Shown: positions 1-6,571 of the stretch, piece after piece
How the letters are laid out: every line of letters begins with the position of its first letter
Numbering within the stretch: the stretch's first letter is position 1
Source: BOKV01 sp041739465
GTDB lineage: Bacteria; Pseudomonadota; Alphaproteobacteria; Rhizobiales; Rhizobiaceae
Direction: 5' to 3'
DNA: 24,003 nucleotides
Assembly (NCBI GenBank): GCA_041739465.1
Contig: JBGSNX010000020.1
Location: 1 to 24,003, forward strand
Translations under genes and position numbers: made by a program
The notes under the pieces: model-generated
What the model was told of the DNA's origin: nothing
Seen by the model: only the letters and a program-made list of their open reading frames with translations
Database searches by the model: none

Positions 1-488
1 AGGCAGGCAAGGCCCATCGCAAACTCGACCGGGCGGACATAATTGGCGTAGTGGGCTGAATCCCAATAGGAAACGGGACTGACGAACTTCCAGTTCGAGA
101 AAGGCCACAAGTGCGTGTGGCCATCATTCACATGCAGCGGCAAATCAAGCGCAATGTGGGCAAGCGCCGCGCCGGCCATTGCCATGGCTGCAATTGCAAC
201 GACGCTGTACGCAGGCCGCAGGCGCAAAGCAGCAAACCCGAGCGCCAGCACCATCAACCACAGGAAAATCGAATTGGCAGGGCTCATTGCCGCCTGCCAG
301 GGCGGTGACCAATAGCGCACCCGAAAAATCTCGGAAGCCGAAATGCCGTCCATCCTTGCCCAGATGAACAGCCCATAAAGCGCTGCATCGGGGAGAAAAC
401 CGCCCAGCAGGGCCGCAGCGTTGCGCATAGGCTGGCCTGGTCGGGTGAAGCCTGCAGCAGCTACGAGAAGGTGGGTTTGTGTCATCAT
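1..488 (-). CDS. Multipass membrane protein, putative YdjM/DUF457-like metal-dependent hydrolase family (C-terminus outside window)
   Basis: The frame is open from an ATG pair at 488/485 to the window edge, so about 162 N-terminal residues are visible and the C-terminus is missing. The product begins MTQTHLLVAAAGF, then has LPDAALYGLFIW and two further hydrophobic stretches. Near residues 115-145 there is a His/Asp-rich stretch (HIALDLPLHVNDGHTHLWPF) followed by SPVSYWD. Clustered His and Asp beside membrane helices and an LWPFS..SPVSYWD signature recall inner-membrane metal-dependent hydrolases of the YdjM/DUF457 type. As I recall, related alphaproteobacterial proteins are often labelled 'cobalamin biosynthesis CobQ', a label the sequence does not support. 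An in-frame TGA lies just upstream of the ATG pair, so the start is well bounded, although no strong ribosome-binding site precedes it. The substrate is unknown. Confidence 0.6.
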   Translation of the reverse strand, partial: MMTQTHLLVAAAGFTRPGQPMRNAAALLGGFLPDAALYGLFIWARMDGISASEIFRVRYWSPPWQAAMSPANSIFLWLMVLALGFAALRLRPAYSVVAIAAMAMAGAALAHIALDLPLHVNDGHTHLWPFSNWKFVSPVSYWDSAHYANYVRPVEFAMGLAC

Positions 489-819
489 GGCGGGCGGACA
501 CTGGCTTGCTTTTTGGGGCAGCGCAATCGCCGTTTTTCAAGACTGGTTGTTTACCAAACGTTTCCCACGCCAGACCGGTCAGCCAGTTGAATACCGAGGA
601 TGGCAAGGCAAGCGAAAGAGGACACAAGGCCCCACCAGCGCCAGCGGCGGGCGAGGGTGCGGCGCAATTTCGCATTGTATGAAGAAATGGCAATAACGGG
701 CACTTTGCCGGGTTTTTCTGCAATTGGTGTGACCAGAGTCAATCCTGGTGCGTTTCTTCGGTGGAATTTCGCCGCAATGTGCTTCAAGGGTTAGTCGAAC
801 ACAAAACCCTGGAGGGAAC
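489..819. other. Intergenic region between divergent genes, no convincing gene
   Basis: This stretch of about 330 bases separates the leftward membrane protein from the rightward DUF2157-like gene. Short overlapping open frames exist on both strands. One minus-strand frame (551-787) contains a hydrophobic run, but it has no ribosome-binding site and no family resemblance I recognise. The region presumably holds the two divergent promoters, although I could not pick convincing -35/-10 pairs. A ribosome-binding site for the rightward gene lies at its end (GGAGGGA, 811-817). Confidence 0.4.
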
Positions 820-1926
820 ATGTCAGCAGCGCATCGTGCGGTGGATCAGGCGCTCGGCGAGGGGGTTGTCACGGCCGATCAGGCCTTGAGGCTCAAGGCC
901 CTGTTTATCGCAAACGGGATTGTCGAAGCTGGTGACGGTTCACCGGAAAACAATGATGGTTCGATGATTGTCGATAGCGAAGCGCCGCGGTTCTTGCGCG
1001 GGTTCCACGACATTCTCATCACCATTGGCGTGGTAACCGCCCTTTCCGGCTTGTGGGGCGTTGCAGTCGCGGCTTTGGGCAATGAAATGGCTGGTCCACT
1101 GGCAGTCCTGCTTGGCATCATACCGCTCGCCGAGTTTTTGGTACGCCGCCAGCGGCTTGCCTTGCCGGCGTTTGCGCTGACGGTGTTTGCAGCTGTCGCG
1201 GGAAGTTTTCTGGCGGCAATGTTCTCGTCCAATCTGGGAAACAGCAGTGATGGCTTTTGGCGCGGGCTTCTGGCCTTTGCCGGGCAGATGCTGGTGCTTG
1301 CGCCATTCTATCGGCGCTACCGTGTTCCCGCGGCGCTTGCAGCGCTGATCGTCTCGGTGTTCGGACTTGGATGGCTGGCAAGCGTCCTCATCGCAAGCGG
1401 GCTGATCGGGCAGGGGCCGGATTCACCGCAACTGGTTGGTGCCATCGGACTGGTCTTTGCGCTCGGCCTGTTTTCAATCGCCATGCGGGATGACCAGTCA
1501 GACCTTACGCGCGTTTCGCGCCGTTCCGATGTTGCCTTTTGGCTCCATCTCGTGGCCGCACCCGCCTTGCTCTATTCGACGTTCATCGCGGTGCTGGGCG
1601 GGGCTGATTTCAATGCAGAACTGGGTGGCGGAACTGACTATGCAACGGCGATTGTTACCCTCGCGATTGTTGCGGTACTGATGCTGATCGGCATAGCCAT
1701 TGACCGGCGCGCTTTTGTGACAGCCGGACTTGCCTCGCTTGGCGGCGCGCTTTACGCGCTGTTTTACCGGGAAGGCGTTGATTTTTCAGGTCTGAGCGGG
1801 TTCGTCGCGCTGATGGTGGGTGCAACGGTGCTGATGATCGGGACTGGCTGGAACAGGTTCCGAAAGATCTTGTTGGGAGTGTTGCCAGCAAGCCTGCAAC
1901 TCCGCCTGCCGCCCGTCAAAGCCTAG
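820..1926 (+). CDS. DUF2157-like multipass membrane protein
   Basis: This 368-residue protein starts at ATG 820, three bases after the strong ribosome-binding site GGAGGGA. The open frame extends upstream to 748, but that extension lacks such a site. The first ~60 residues are soluble and helical (AVDQALGEGVVTADQALRLKALF), followed by roughly ten hydrophobic segments. The C-terminal part (DRRAFVTAGLASLGGALYAL, later MIGTGWNRFRKILL) resembles the end of DUF2157-type inner-membrane proteins. The soluble head plus repeated paired helices fits that group, whose function is unknown. The stop is nine bases before the universal stress protein gene on the same strand, so the two are probably cotranscribed. 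No catalytic motif is visible. The membrane location is secure, the family name less so. Confidence 0.65.
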   Translation: MSAAHRAVDQALGEGVVTADQALRLKALFIANGIVEAGDGSPENNDGSMIVDSEAPRFLRGFHDILITIGVVTALSGLWGVAVAALGNEMAGPLAVLLGIIPLAEFLVRRQRLALPAFALTVFAAVAGSFLAAMFSSNLGNSSDGFWRGLLAFAGQMLVLAPFYRRYRVPAALAALIVSVFGLGWLASVLIASGLIGQGPDSPQLVGAIGLVFALGLFSIAMRDDQSDLTRVSRRSDVAFWLHLVAAPALLYSTFIAVLGGADFNAELGGGTDYATAIVTLAIVAVLMLIGIAIDRRAFVTAGLASLGGALYALFYREGVDFSGLSGFVALMVGATVLMIGTGWNRFRKILLGVLPASLQLRLPPVKA

Positions 1927-1935
1927 GCACGCAAC

Positions 1936-2748
1936 ATGAAATCGATCTTCCATCCGACCGACTTTACGGATGCCAGCCTGACGGCGTTTCGCCATGCGCT
2001 GCGGCTGTCCTTCGGCGGCGAGCTGACAGTTATCCACGTCCATCCCAAAGGCGCACACGGAAACAGCGACGGCTTTCCGAAGGTGCGCGACACGCTGGCA
2101 GACTGGAAGGCGAACGGCCTTGCCATTGCGCACATGCCAAAGGTGCGCAAGGTGGAGAGCGAAAGCGCCCATGTCGTTGCTGCGCTGGAGCAGGATCTGC
2201 GCCGCCACAAGGCGGATTTGGTGGTGCTGGCCTGCCACCCACGCGAAGGCATCGCGGCTTGGCTGAAACCCTCGGTGTCACAGGAATTCGTGCGCCGTAC
2301 CCGCGCCCCGGCGCTGTTCGTGCCGCAAGGTGTTGAAGGGTTCGTGGGCGAGGGCGGGAAGGTGGCCTTGAACAAGGTGCTCATTGCCGTGACCGATGAA
2401 CCCGATCCTCAAATTGCGGTGGATGCCGCCGCCCGGCTGTTCGCAGCGCTGGGCGCAAATCCGCAAACCATTGTCGCGCTGCATGTGGGCGAGGTGCCGC
2501 TTGCGCCAGCGCCGGTCGCGCCTGCGCCAAACGCGCTGAAAGCCATGACGGTTCAGGGCGATGTCGTGGAAGCAATCCTTGGCGTGGCAGCACAAATGTC
2601 CGTCGATCTCATCGTGATGGTAAGCGCCGGCCATGACGGCTTTCTGGATGCGCTGCGCGGCTCCACCACGGAGCAGGTCATCCGCCGCGCGCCTTGCCCG
2701 GTGCTGGTGGAATCCGCGCCGGACTATTCCGCCGCCCCGCCGGTGTAG
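1936..2748 (+). CDS. Tandem-domain universal stress protein (UspA family)
   Basis: This 270-residue cytosolic protein has two Usp folds. The first opens with KSIFHPTDFTDAS, includes the inner strand DLVVLACHPREG near residue 100, and ends RTRAPALFVPQ. The second starts around residue 143 (KVLIAVTDEPDP), has DLIVMVSAGHDG, and ends with the classic TTEQVIRRAPCPVLVE. The Usp ATP-binding pattern G-x2-G-x9-G-[ST] is only partly present in the second domain (SAGHDGFLDALRGSTT), so ATP binding is uncertain. Usp proteins act in stress survival, often by unclear mechanisms. ATG 1936 follows the DUF2157-like stop by nine bases with no evident ribosome-binding site, which suggests translational coupling. 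A Pro/Ala-rich linker sits near residues 190-202. Confidence 0.85.
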   Translation: MKSIFHPTDFTDASLTAFRHALRLSFGGELTVIHVHPKGAHGNSDGFPKVRDTLADWKANGLAIAHMPKVRKVESESAHVVAALEQDLRRHKADLVVLACHPREGIAAWLKPSVSQEFVRRTRAPALFVPQGVEGFVGEGGKVALNKVLIAVTDEPDPQIAVDAAARLFAALGANPQTIVALHVGEVPLAPAPVAPAPNALKAMTVQGDVVEAILGVAAQMSVDLIVMVSAGHDGFLDALRGSTTEQVIRRAPCPVLVESAPDYSAAPPV

Positions 2749-2756
2749 GGGGCAGC

Positions 2757-2885
2757 TCAAATGTCCAGCTTGGAAAAATGTCCCGCCGGGTCTTGCGCCT
2801 TGTGGACGTCTTCGCCACGGGCGCTCCTGTCAAGGACGGCTGCCGTTTTGGCATTGGGAACCTTTAGCCGGAACGGTACTTCCTT
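2757..2885 (-). pseudogene. Remnant of a DinJ/RelB-family antitoxin (C-terminal part only)
   Basis: Reading leftward, the last 42 codons before a TGA give KEVPFRLKVPNAKT, then DRSARGEDVHKAQD, then HFSKLDI. This aligns closely with the C-terminus of E. coli DinJ as I recall it (ALPFDLREPN..., AGIDVHKAKDADDLFDKLGI), covering the toxin-neutralising tail. The N-terminal half of the family, the ribbon-helix-helix with RARIDxxLK and the GLTISD motif, is absent. Upstream codons in the same frame are unrelated, and no other minus frame carries the missing part. No toxin gene (YafQ/RelE type) lies next to it. I infer a decayed toxin-antitoxin locus downstream of ychF. The match is by eye, so confidence in the family is moderate to good. 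Confidence 0.6.
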
Positions 2886-2996
2886 GCCGGCGGTATCGTC
2901 GGAGGCTTCGTCTGGCTGGTCTTCAACTACCTTGCCCAATTCGGCTTGACCCTTGCCAATCTGGCGCTGTGGTCCGGCGGGCTGGCCAGTTTCTGA
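2868..2996 (+). pseudogene. Possible C-terminal fragment of an unidentified membrane protein
   Basis: After an in-frame TAG at 2865-2867, the plus strand reads 42 codons to a TGA at 2994. They include RYFLAGGIVGGFVWLVFNYL and end LALWSGGLASF. Third positions are mostly G or C, with Phe, Tyr, Asn and Ile nearly all using C-ending codons, which looks like real coding sequence. The peptide would form one or two membrane helices. There is no start codon or ribosome-binding site, so if real it is a broken gene tail abutting the DinJ relic. I do not recognise the family, and chance antisense patterning cannot be excluded. Confidence 0.3.
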
Positions 2997-2999
2997 GCC

Positions 3000-4103
3000 T
3001 TACGTATTGAACTTGAACAGCATCACGTCGCCGTCCTGGACGACATATTCCTTGCCTTCGTCGCGCGCCTTGCCCGCTTCCTTGGCCGGGACTTCGCCGC
3101 CCAGTGTGACATAATCGTTGAAGGCGATGGTTTGCGCCCGGATGAAGCCGCGCTCGAAATCGGTGTGGATGACACCCGCCGCGCCGGGCGCCTTGGTGCC
3201 CTTGGTGATGGTCCAGGCCCGCGTTTCCTTTGGCCCGGCAGTGAAATAGGTGATGAGGTGCAAAAGGTCGTAGCCGGCACGGATCAACCGGTCGAGGCCG
3301 GGCTCGGTGAGGCCCATCGCCTCCATGTATTCGCGGCCTTCGGCATCGGGCAATTGCGCCAGTTCCGCTTCGATGGCAGCTGAAATCACGATGGTTGAAG
3401 CGCCTTGCTCGCGGGCCATCGCCTCGACGCGCTTGGTCTGGGCATTGCCGGTTGCAGCGTCTTCCTCGGCGACATTGCACACGTACAGCACCGGGTGCGA
3501 GGTCAGAAGGTTCAGGCTGTCGAGAATGGCGATTTCGTCCGGTGCAGATTTTGTGCGCAACACGCGGGCAGGCTTGCCCTCCTGCAGCAAGGCAAGAGCT
3601 GCTTCCATCACAGGAAGCTGTTCCATGCTTTCCTTGTCCTTGCCCTGCGCGCGCTTGCGGGTGTTTGCGATGCGGCGCTCGAGGCTGTCGAGGTCGGCCA
3701 GCATGAGTTCGGTTTCCACCGTGTCGGCGTCGGCGATCGGGTCGATGCGGCCTTCGACATGGGTGATGTCGTCGTTTTCAAAGCAACGCAGCACGTGGAC
3801 GATGGCGTCCACCTCGCGGATATTGGCAAGGAACTGGTTGCCAAGACCTTCGCCCTTGGAAGCGCCGCGCACCAGCCCTGCAATGTCGACAAACGAAATG
3901 CGGGTGGGGATCAGCTCCTTCGAGCCGGCGATGTCAGCAATCTTGCGCATGCGCGGATCGGGAACCGCCACTTCGCCGGTGTTCGGCTCGATGGTGCAGA
4001 ACGGGTAATTGGCCGCCTGCGCCGCCGCCGTGCGGGTGAGCGCGTTGAAAAGGGTGGACTTGCCCACATTGGGAAGTCCGACGATACCGCATTTGAAGCC
4101 CAA
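3000..4103 (-). CDS. ychF: Ribosome-associated ATPase YchF (Obg/OLA1 family)
   Basis: This complete 367-residue protein has the expected YchF layout. The P-loop is GLPNVGKST at residues 9-17. The G3 element is DIAGLVRGASKGEGLGNQFL. The usual G4 NKxD is replaced by NVAEED near residue 210, as in YchF proteins that prefer ATP. A C-terminal TGS domain ends DGDVMLFKFNT. YchF binds the ribosome and acts as a redox-sensitive ATPase affecting stress responses and translation. The start is a TTG at 4103, nine bases after AGGAG (4113-4117), and its MGFKCGIVGLPNVGKS beginning matches the family. It lies downstream of the VapBC pair on the same strand, with a 48-base gap to the vapC stop. Confidence 0.95.
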   Translation of the reverse strand: MGFKCGIVGLPNVGKSTLFNALTRTAAAQAANYPFCTIEPNTGEVAVPDPRMRKIADIAGSKELIPTRISFVDIAGLVRGASKGEGLGNQFLANIREVDAIVHVLRCFENDDITHVEGRIDPIADADTVETELMLADLDSLERRIANTRKRAQGKDKESMEQLPVMEAALALLQEGKPARVLRTKSAPDEIAILDSLNLLTSHPVLYVCNVAEEDAATGNAQTKRVEAMAREQGASTIVISAAIEAELAQLPDAEGREYMEAMGLTEPGLDRLIRAGYDLLHLITYFTAGPKETRAWTITKGTKAPGAAGVIHTDFERGFIRAQTIAFNDYVTLGGEVPAKEAGKARDEGKEYVVQDGDVMLFKFNT

Positions 4104-4151
4104 CTGAGTTCACTCCTGCCGGATGGCAATACTGGTTTGTGGCGCTATGGC

Positions 4152-4589
4152 CTAATGGAAAGCGTATTGAGAAGGGCTATGCCGGAAAGGGTTGATCACC
4201 GTCAAGCCGCGAATGGCGTGTCCGTCCCGCAAGTCTTCAGAAAGAAAGCTGCGGCAGCCGAGCTCCATTGCGGATGCCAGCAAAATGCAGTCCCACCATG
4301 AGTAGCCGGTCTCCAGCCGCAGGAGCCGTGCGGCAAAGACCGTTTCGAGACTGACAGGCTGCGCGCCGAATATTGTGAGCCGGTCCACAACGGCAAAAAC
4401 CGCTTCCGGCGGCACCTTGCGCTTCAGCAGGACATTTGCGACTTCGTTCAAAACCTGAAGATTGGTGACGCCAATCTGGCGTTCTTCCAGATGGCGCAGC
4501 CAGACTGACGCTTGCTCGAATTTTTGCCCGCTACGCTCCTCAAACACATACAGAAGGACGTTGCTGTCGAGGAAGAACCTAGCGCTCAT
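4152..4589 (-). CDS. VapC-like PIN-domain ribonuclease toxin
   Basis: This 145-residue PIN-domain protein carries the four acidic active-site residues in order: Asp8 (FFLDSNVLLY), Glu49 (VLNEVANVLL), Asp100 (SWWDCILLASA) and Asp119 (LSEDLRDG). Members are Mg-dependent endoribonucleases, mostly toxins that cleave tRNA or rRNA and are neutralised by a partner antitoxin. The length and order of motifs are complete, so it appears intact. Its ATG overlaps the end of the upstream ribbon-helix-helix gene by 11 bases, the typical toxin-antitoxin coupling. The pair sits between pth and ychF, which are commonly neighbours in related genomes, suggesting later insertion. Confidence 0.88.
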   Translation of the reverse strand: MSARFFLDSNVLLYVFEERSGQKFEQASVWLRHLEERQIGVTNLQVLNEVANVLLKRKVPPEAVFAVVDRLTIFGAQPVSLETVFAARLLRLETGYSWWDCILLASAMELGCRSFLSEDLRDGHAIRGLTVINPFRHSPSQYAFH

Positions 4590-4833
4590 TGCGTTCGTCT
4601 GCCGTGGGCATGCGCCCCTCGCGCAGGATGCTCCATTTCGGCCCGCTCAGGAGCTGCTCCAATGCATCCTTTTGCGACATGCGCCCGGTCTGGACGGGAG
4701 ACGGCACCAACCGGTTCACGTCCTCTGCCACCAGGTCGGACATGTACCGCGAAAGGCTCTTGCCGGCGCGGGCAGCCCTCACCCTTGCCTCTGCAAGGGT
4801 TGCCTCATCCAGCGAAACGGTGACGTTTTTCAT
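4579..4833 (-). CDS. Ribbon-helix-helix antitoxin of the VapBC-type pair
   Basis: This protein of about 84 residues opens with an Arc/CopG-like ribbon-helix-helix: strand KNVTVSLDEATL, helix AEARVRAARAGKS, then LSRYMSDLVAEDV. The C-terminal tail (around MSQKDALEQLLSGPKW) would wrap the PIN toxin encoded next. The frame also allows an ATG at 4842, but the 4833 start has a purine-rich GGGATGGA stretch at usable distance and gives the usual family beginning MKNVTVSLDE. The gene overlaps the toxin start by 11 bases. A 14-bp direct repeat and a consensus -35 lie immediately upstream, fitting autorepression by the antitoxin or the complex. Confidence 0.8.
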   Translation of the reverse strand: MKNVTVSLDEATLAEARVRAARAGKSLSRYMSDLVAEDVNRLVPSPVQTGRMSQKDALEQLLSGPKWSILREGRMPTADERNER

Positions 4834-4850
4834 GGCTTCCATCCCGAAGT

Positions 4851-4891
4851 TCGTGTTTTCGTGATATCGTGTTTTCGTGACACGATGTCAA
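4851..4891 (-). promoter_or_regulatory. vapBC promoter with 14-bp direct-repeat operator
   Basis: On the minus strand a perfect -35 TTGACA (4891-4886) is followed after 17 bases by a weak -10 GATATC (4868-4863), just upstream of the antitoxin start. Two exact copies of TCGTGTTTTCGTGA (plus-strand reading, 4851-4864 and 4867-4880) lie 16 bp apart and cover the spacer and -10. A short inverted pair ATCGTG...CACGAT (4866-4871, 4881-4886) is also present. Tandem boxes are what ribbon-helix-helix antitoxins bind, so autorepression is inferred. Confidence 0.6.
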
Positions 4892-4911
4892 GCCGGATGG
4901 ATGCAACTCGC

Positions 4912-5634
4912 CTAGTCCTTGCCGAAAAGCTTCTTCAGCATATCCGCCATCGGGCCGGAGGAGGGCAGTTTGACTTCAGACTTTGCAGGACGGGCCTGGC
5001 GAATATGACTTTGTGCCTTGGCAGCGGGCTTCTCGCTGGCTGGGGGCCTTTCGCTTGTTGGGGGCTTGTCGCCGGTGGCGAGGGCAATCTTGTTCATGAA
5101 GCTGGCATCCTCGCCTTTGACCAGCAGGCCAAAGTGCTCCGCAACAGCTTCCAGAAGCGGTTCCAGCCATGCTCCATCTGCCTTGGCGAAGTCGCCCAGC
5201 ACATGGCGCTGCACCAGTTCCTTGATGCCGGGGTGGCCGATTCCCAGTCGCACGCGGCGATAGGCATTGCCGCAGTGGGCGTCAATCGAGCGGATGCCAT
5301 TGTGGCCGCCTGCGCCACCGCCGGTTTTCACCCGCAGCTTGCCGGGAGCAAGGTCGAGTTCGTCGTACATGACAATGAGGGCATCCGGCCCGAGCTTGTG
5401 GAAGCGCAAGGCCTCGCCCACCGCCTCGCCGGAGTGGTTCATGAATGTCTGGGGCTTGAGCAGCAGTACGCGTTCGCCGGCAATCTCGCCTTCGGAAAAA
5501 TCGGATTTGTATTTCTTGCGCCAGGGCGAAAAGGAGTGGCGGCGGGCAATTGCCTCGGCGGCCAGGAATCCGATGTTGTGCCGGTTGCCTGAATAGGCTG
5601 CACCGGGATTGCCAAGGCCTGCCACCACCAGCAT
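4912..5634 (-). CDS. pth: Peptidyl-tRNA hydrolase
   Basis: This 240-residue enzyme frees tRNA from peptidyl-tRNA that has dropped off the ribosome. The start is ATG 5634, preceded by GGGAGAG, and gives MLVVAGLGNPG. The frame extends 11 codons further, but those codons overlap the ribosome-binding site. Family residues are present: Asn9 (GLGNPG), catalytic His19 (NRHNIGFLA), Asn66 (TFMNHSGEAV) and Asp91 (MYDELDLAPG). GGGAGGHNGIRSI follows. The catalytic domain ends near residue 185. A low-complexity Pro/Ser/Glu/Lys tail of about 50 residues ends MADMLKKLFGKD, an extension I recall from rhizobial homologues. The gene follows rplY after an intrinsic terminator-like hairpin. Confidence 0.95.
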   Translation of the reverse strand: MLVVAGLGNPGAAYSGNRHNIGFLAAEAIARRHSFSPWRKKYKSDFSEGEIAGERVLLLKPQTFMNHSGEAVGEALRFHKLGPDALIVMYDELDLAPGKLRVKTGGGAGGHNGIRSIDAHCGNAYRRVRLGIGHPGIKELVQRHVLGDFAKADGAWLEPLLEAVAEHFGLLVKGEDASFMNKIALATGDKPPTSERPPASEKPAAKAQSHIRQARPAKSEVKLPSSGPMADMLKKLFGKD

Positions 5635-5650
5635 GCGCGCTCTCCCGTTT

Positions 5651-5676
5651 GAAAAAGGCCCGCCCAAAGGCGGGCC
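5651..5676 (-). terminator. Intrinsic terminator or attenuator between rplY and pth
   Basis: Read leftward, the sequence forms a perfect 8-bp stem GGCCCGCC / GGCGGGCC with loop TTTG, followed by TTTTTC. It lies 17 bases after the rplY stop and ends about five bases before the pth ribosome-binding site. This is a textbook Rho-independent shape, and it would limit readthrough from rplY into pth. Confidence 0.85.
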
Positions 5677-5693
5677 TTGTCAATTGCCTGAAA

Positions 5694-6299
5694 TCAGGAC
5701 TTGGCGTCCGAGCCTTCACCCGACTTCGATGCCGAAGAACCGGCGATCGTAGCCACGGTAAAGTCGCGGTCGGTGATGGTTGGCCGCACGCCTGCTGGCA
5801 GCTTGATGTGGCTGATGTGGATCGAGTGACCGATCTCCATGCCTGTCAGGTCAACCTCGATGTATTCCGGGATGTCCATTGCCGGGCATTCCAGTTCGAC
5901 TTCGTGGCGCACGATGTTCAAGACACCGCCGCGCTTGAGGCCCGGGCTGCCTTCCTGGTTCAGGAAATGCACCGGTACGTCGACGATCACCTTGGAATCC
6001 TTCGAGATCCGAAGAAAATCGACATGGGTGATGAAATCGCGGACCGGATCGGTCTGGTAGTCCTTGGGGAGAACCTGGTGCTTTTGGCCATCGATGACGA
6101 TGGTCGCAAGCGTGGTCAGGAAACCGCCCGCATGGATGCGTTTCGTCAATTCCTTGTTGGGAAGTGCGATCGGCAGGGGATCTTTCTTGTCGCCGTAAAT
6201 CACGGCTGGCACCATTGCGTTGCGGCGCAAATCACGAGCGGCCCCCTTGCCGGTCTTGTTGCGCGTCTGTGCCATGAGCTCGTATGTATCGTGGCTCAT
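5694..6299 (-). CDS. rplY: 50S ribosomal protein bL25, long CTC/TL5 form
   Basis: This 201-residue protein has the N-terminal bL25 5S rRNA-binding barrel (around YELMAQTRNKTGKGAAR and RNAMVPAVIYG). The typical core VLPKDYQTDPVRDFITHVDF follows, then the TL5 C-terminal domain (PVHFLNQEGSPGLKRGGVLN, IPEYIEVDLTGMEIGHSIHI). The long form is usual in alphaproteobacteria, while E. coli has only the short one. ATG 6299 follows AAGGTG at good spacing. The protein binds 5S rRNA in the large subunit, and CTC-type proteins are linked to general stress. A promoter is visible at 6422-6450 and a terminator follows the stop. The Ser/Lys-rich end (SSASKSGEGSDAKS) is probably disordered. Confidence 0.95.
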   Translation of the reverse strand: MSHDTYELMAQTRNKTGKGAARDLRRNAMVPAVIYGDKKDPLPIALPNKELTKRIHAGGFLTTLATIVIDGQKHQVLPKDYQTDPVRDFITHVDFLRISKDSKVIVDVPVHFLNQEGSPGLKRGGVLNIVRHEVELECPAMDIPEYIEVDLTGMEIGHSIHISHIKLPAGVRPTITDRDFTVATIAGSSASKSGEGSDAKS

Positions 6300-6421
6300 T
6301 GTTTCACCTTTCTGGTTTGCTGGGGCATCCGGCGGGAAGGCCCGACCGGATATTGCCGGCCTGCACGAAGCAAACGCGACAAGCCCGCGCTGCCTCCAAG
6401 GGTGTCTGCGCGGGTTGCGGG

Positions 6422-6450
6422 TCTATAGGCGAGAGGTGGCCAAAACGCAA
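6422..6450 (-). promoter_or_regulatory. Predicted sigma-70 promoter for rplY
   Basis: The minus strand has TTGCGT (6450-6445), a 17-base spacer, then TATAGA (6427-6422). This implies a leader of roughly 115 bases before the rplY ATG at 6299. The leader is GC-rich with several short inverted repeats, but I could not define a clear regulatory fold. Confidence 0.5.
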
Positions 6451-6571
6451 GCGCCCGCCCGTTTCGTTCACGAATCCGCCGAACCGGACAAATCTGCTTG
6501 AAGCAGGGCGCAGGCCCCTTCCTTCGCAAACAGTTGTCTCCTTAGGGTGCGGTGCAACCGGAGGATCCCAG

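Noticed and set aside
699..720. Weak stem followed by TTTTT before the DUF2157-like gene
   Set aside because: Only four base pairs are secure, and no gene on that strand ends upstream of it.
145..723. 192-codon minus-strand open frame
   Set aside because: It overlaps the membrane protein gene in another frame, has Cys/Arg/Pro-heavy composition typical of a shadow, and no ribosome-binding site.
551..787. 78-codon minus-strand frame with a hydrophobic run
   Set aside because: No ribosome-binding site or recognisable family, and the N-terminal half looks non-coding. It was kept as an intergenic note only.
3405..4301. 298-codon plus-strand frame
   Set aside because: It is the exact antisense of ychF and the end of vapC, with the His/Gly-rich composition of a GC-rich antisense shadow.
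4462..5592. 376-codon plus-strand frame
   Set aside because: It is antisense to vapB, vapC and pth, which all have intact catalytic or binding motifs.
5550..6428. 292-codon plus-strand frame
   Set aside because: It is antisense to rplY and the start of pth, with no family features.
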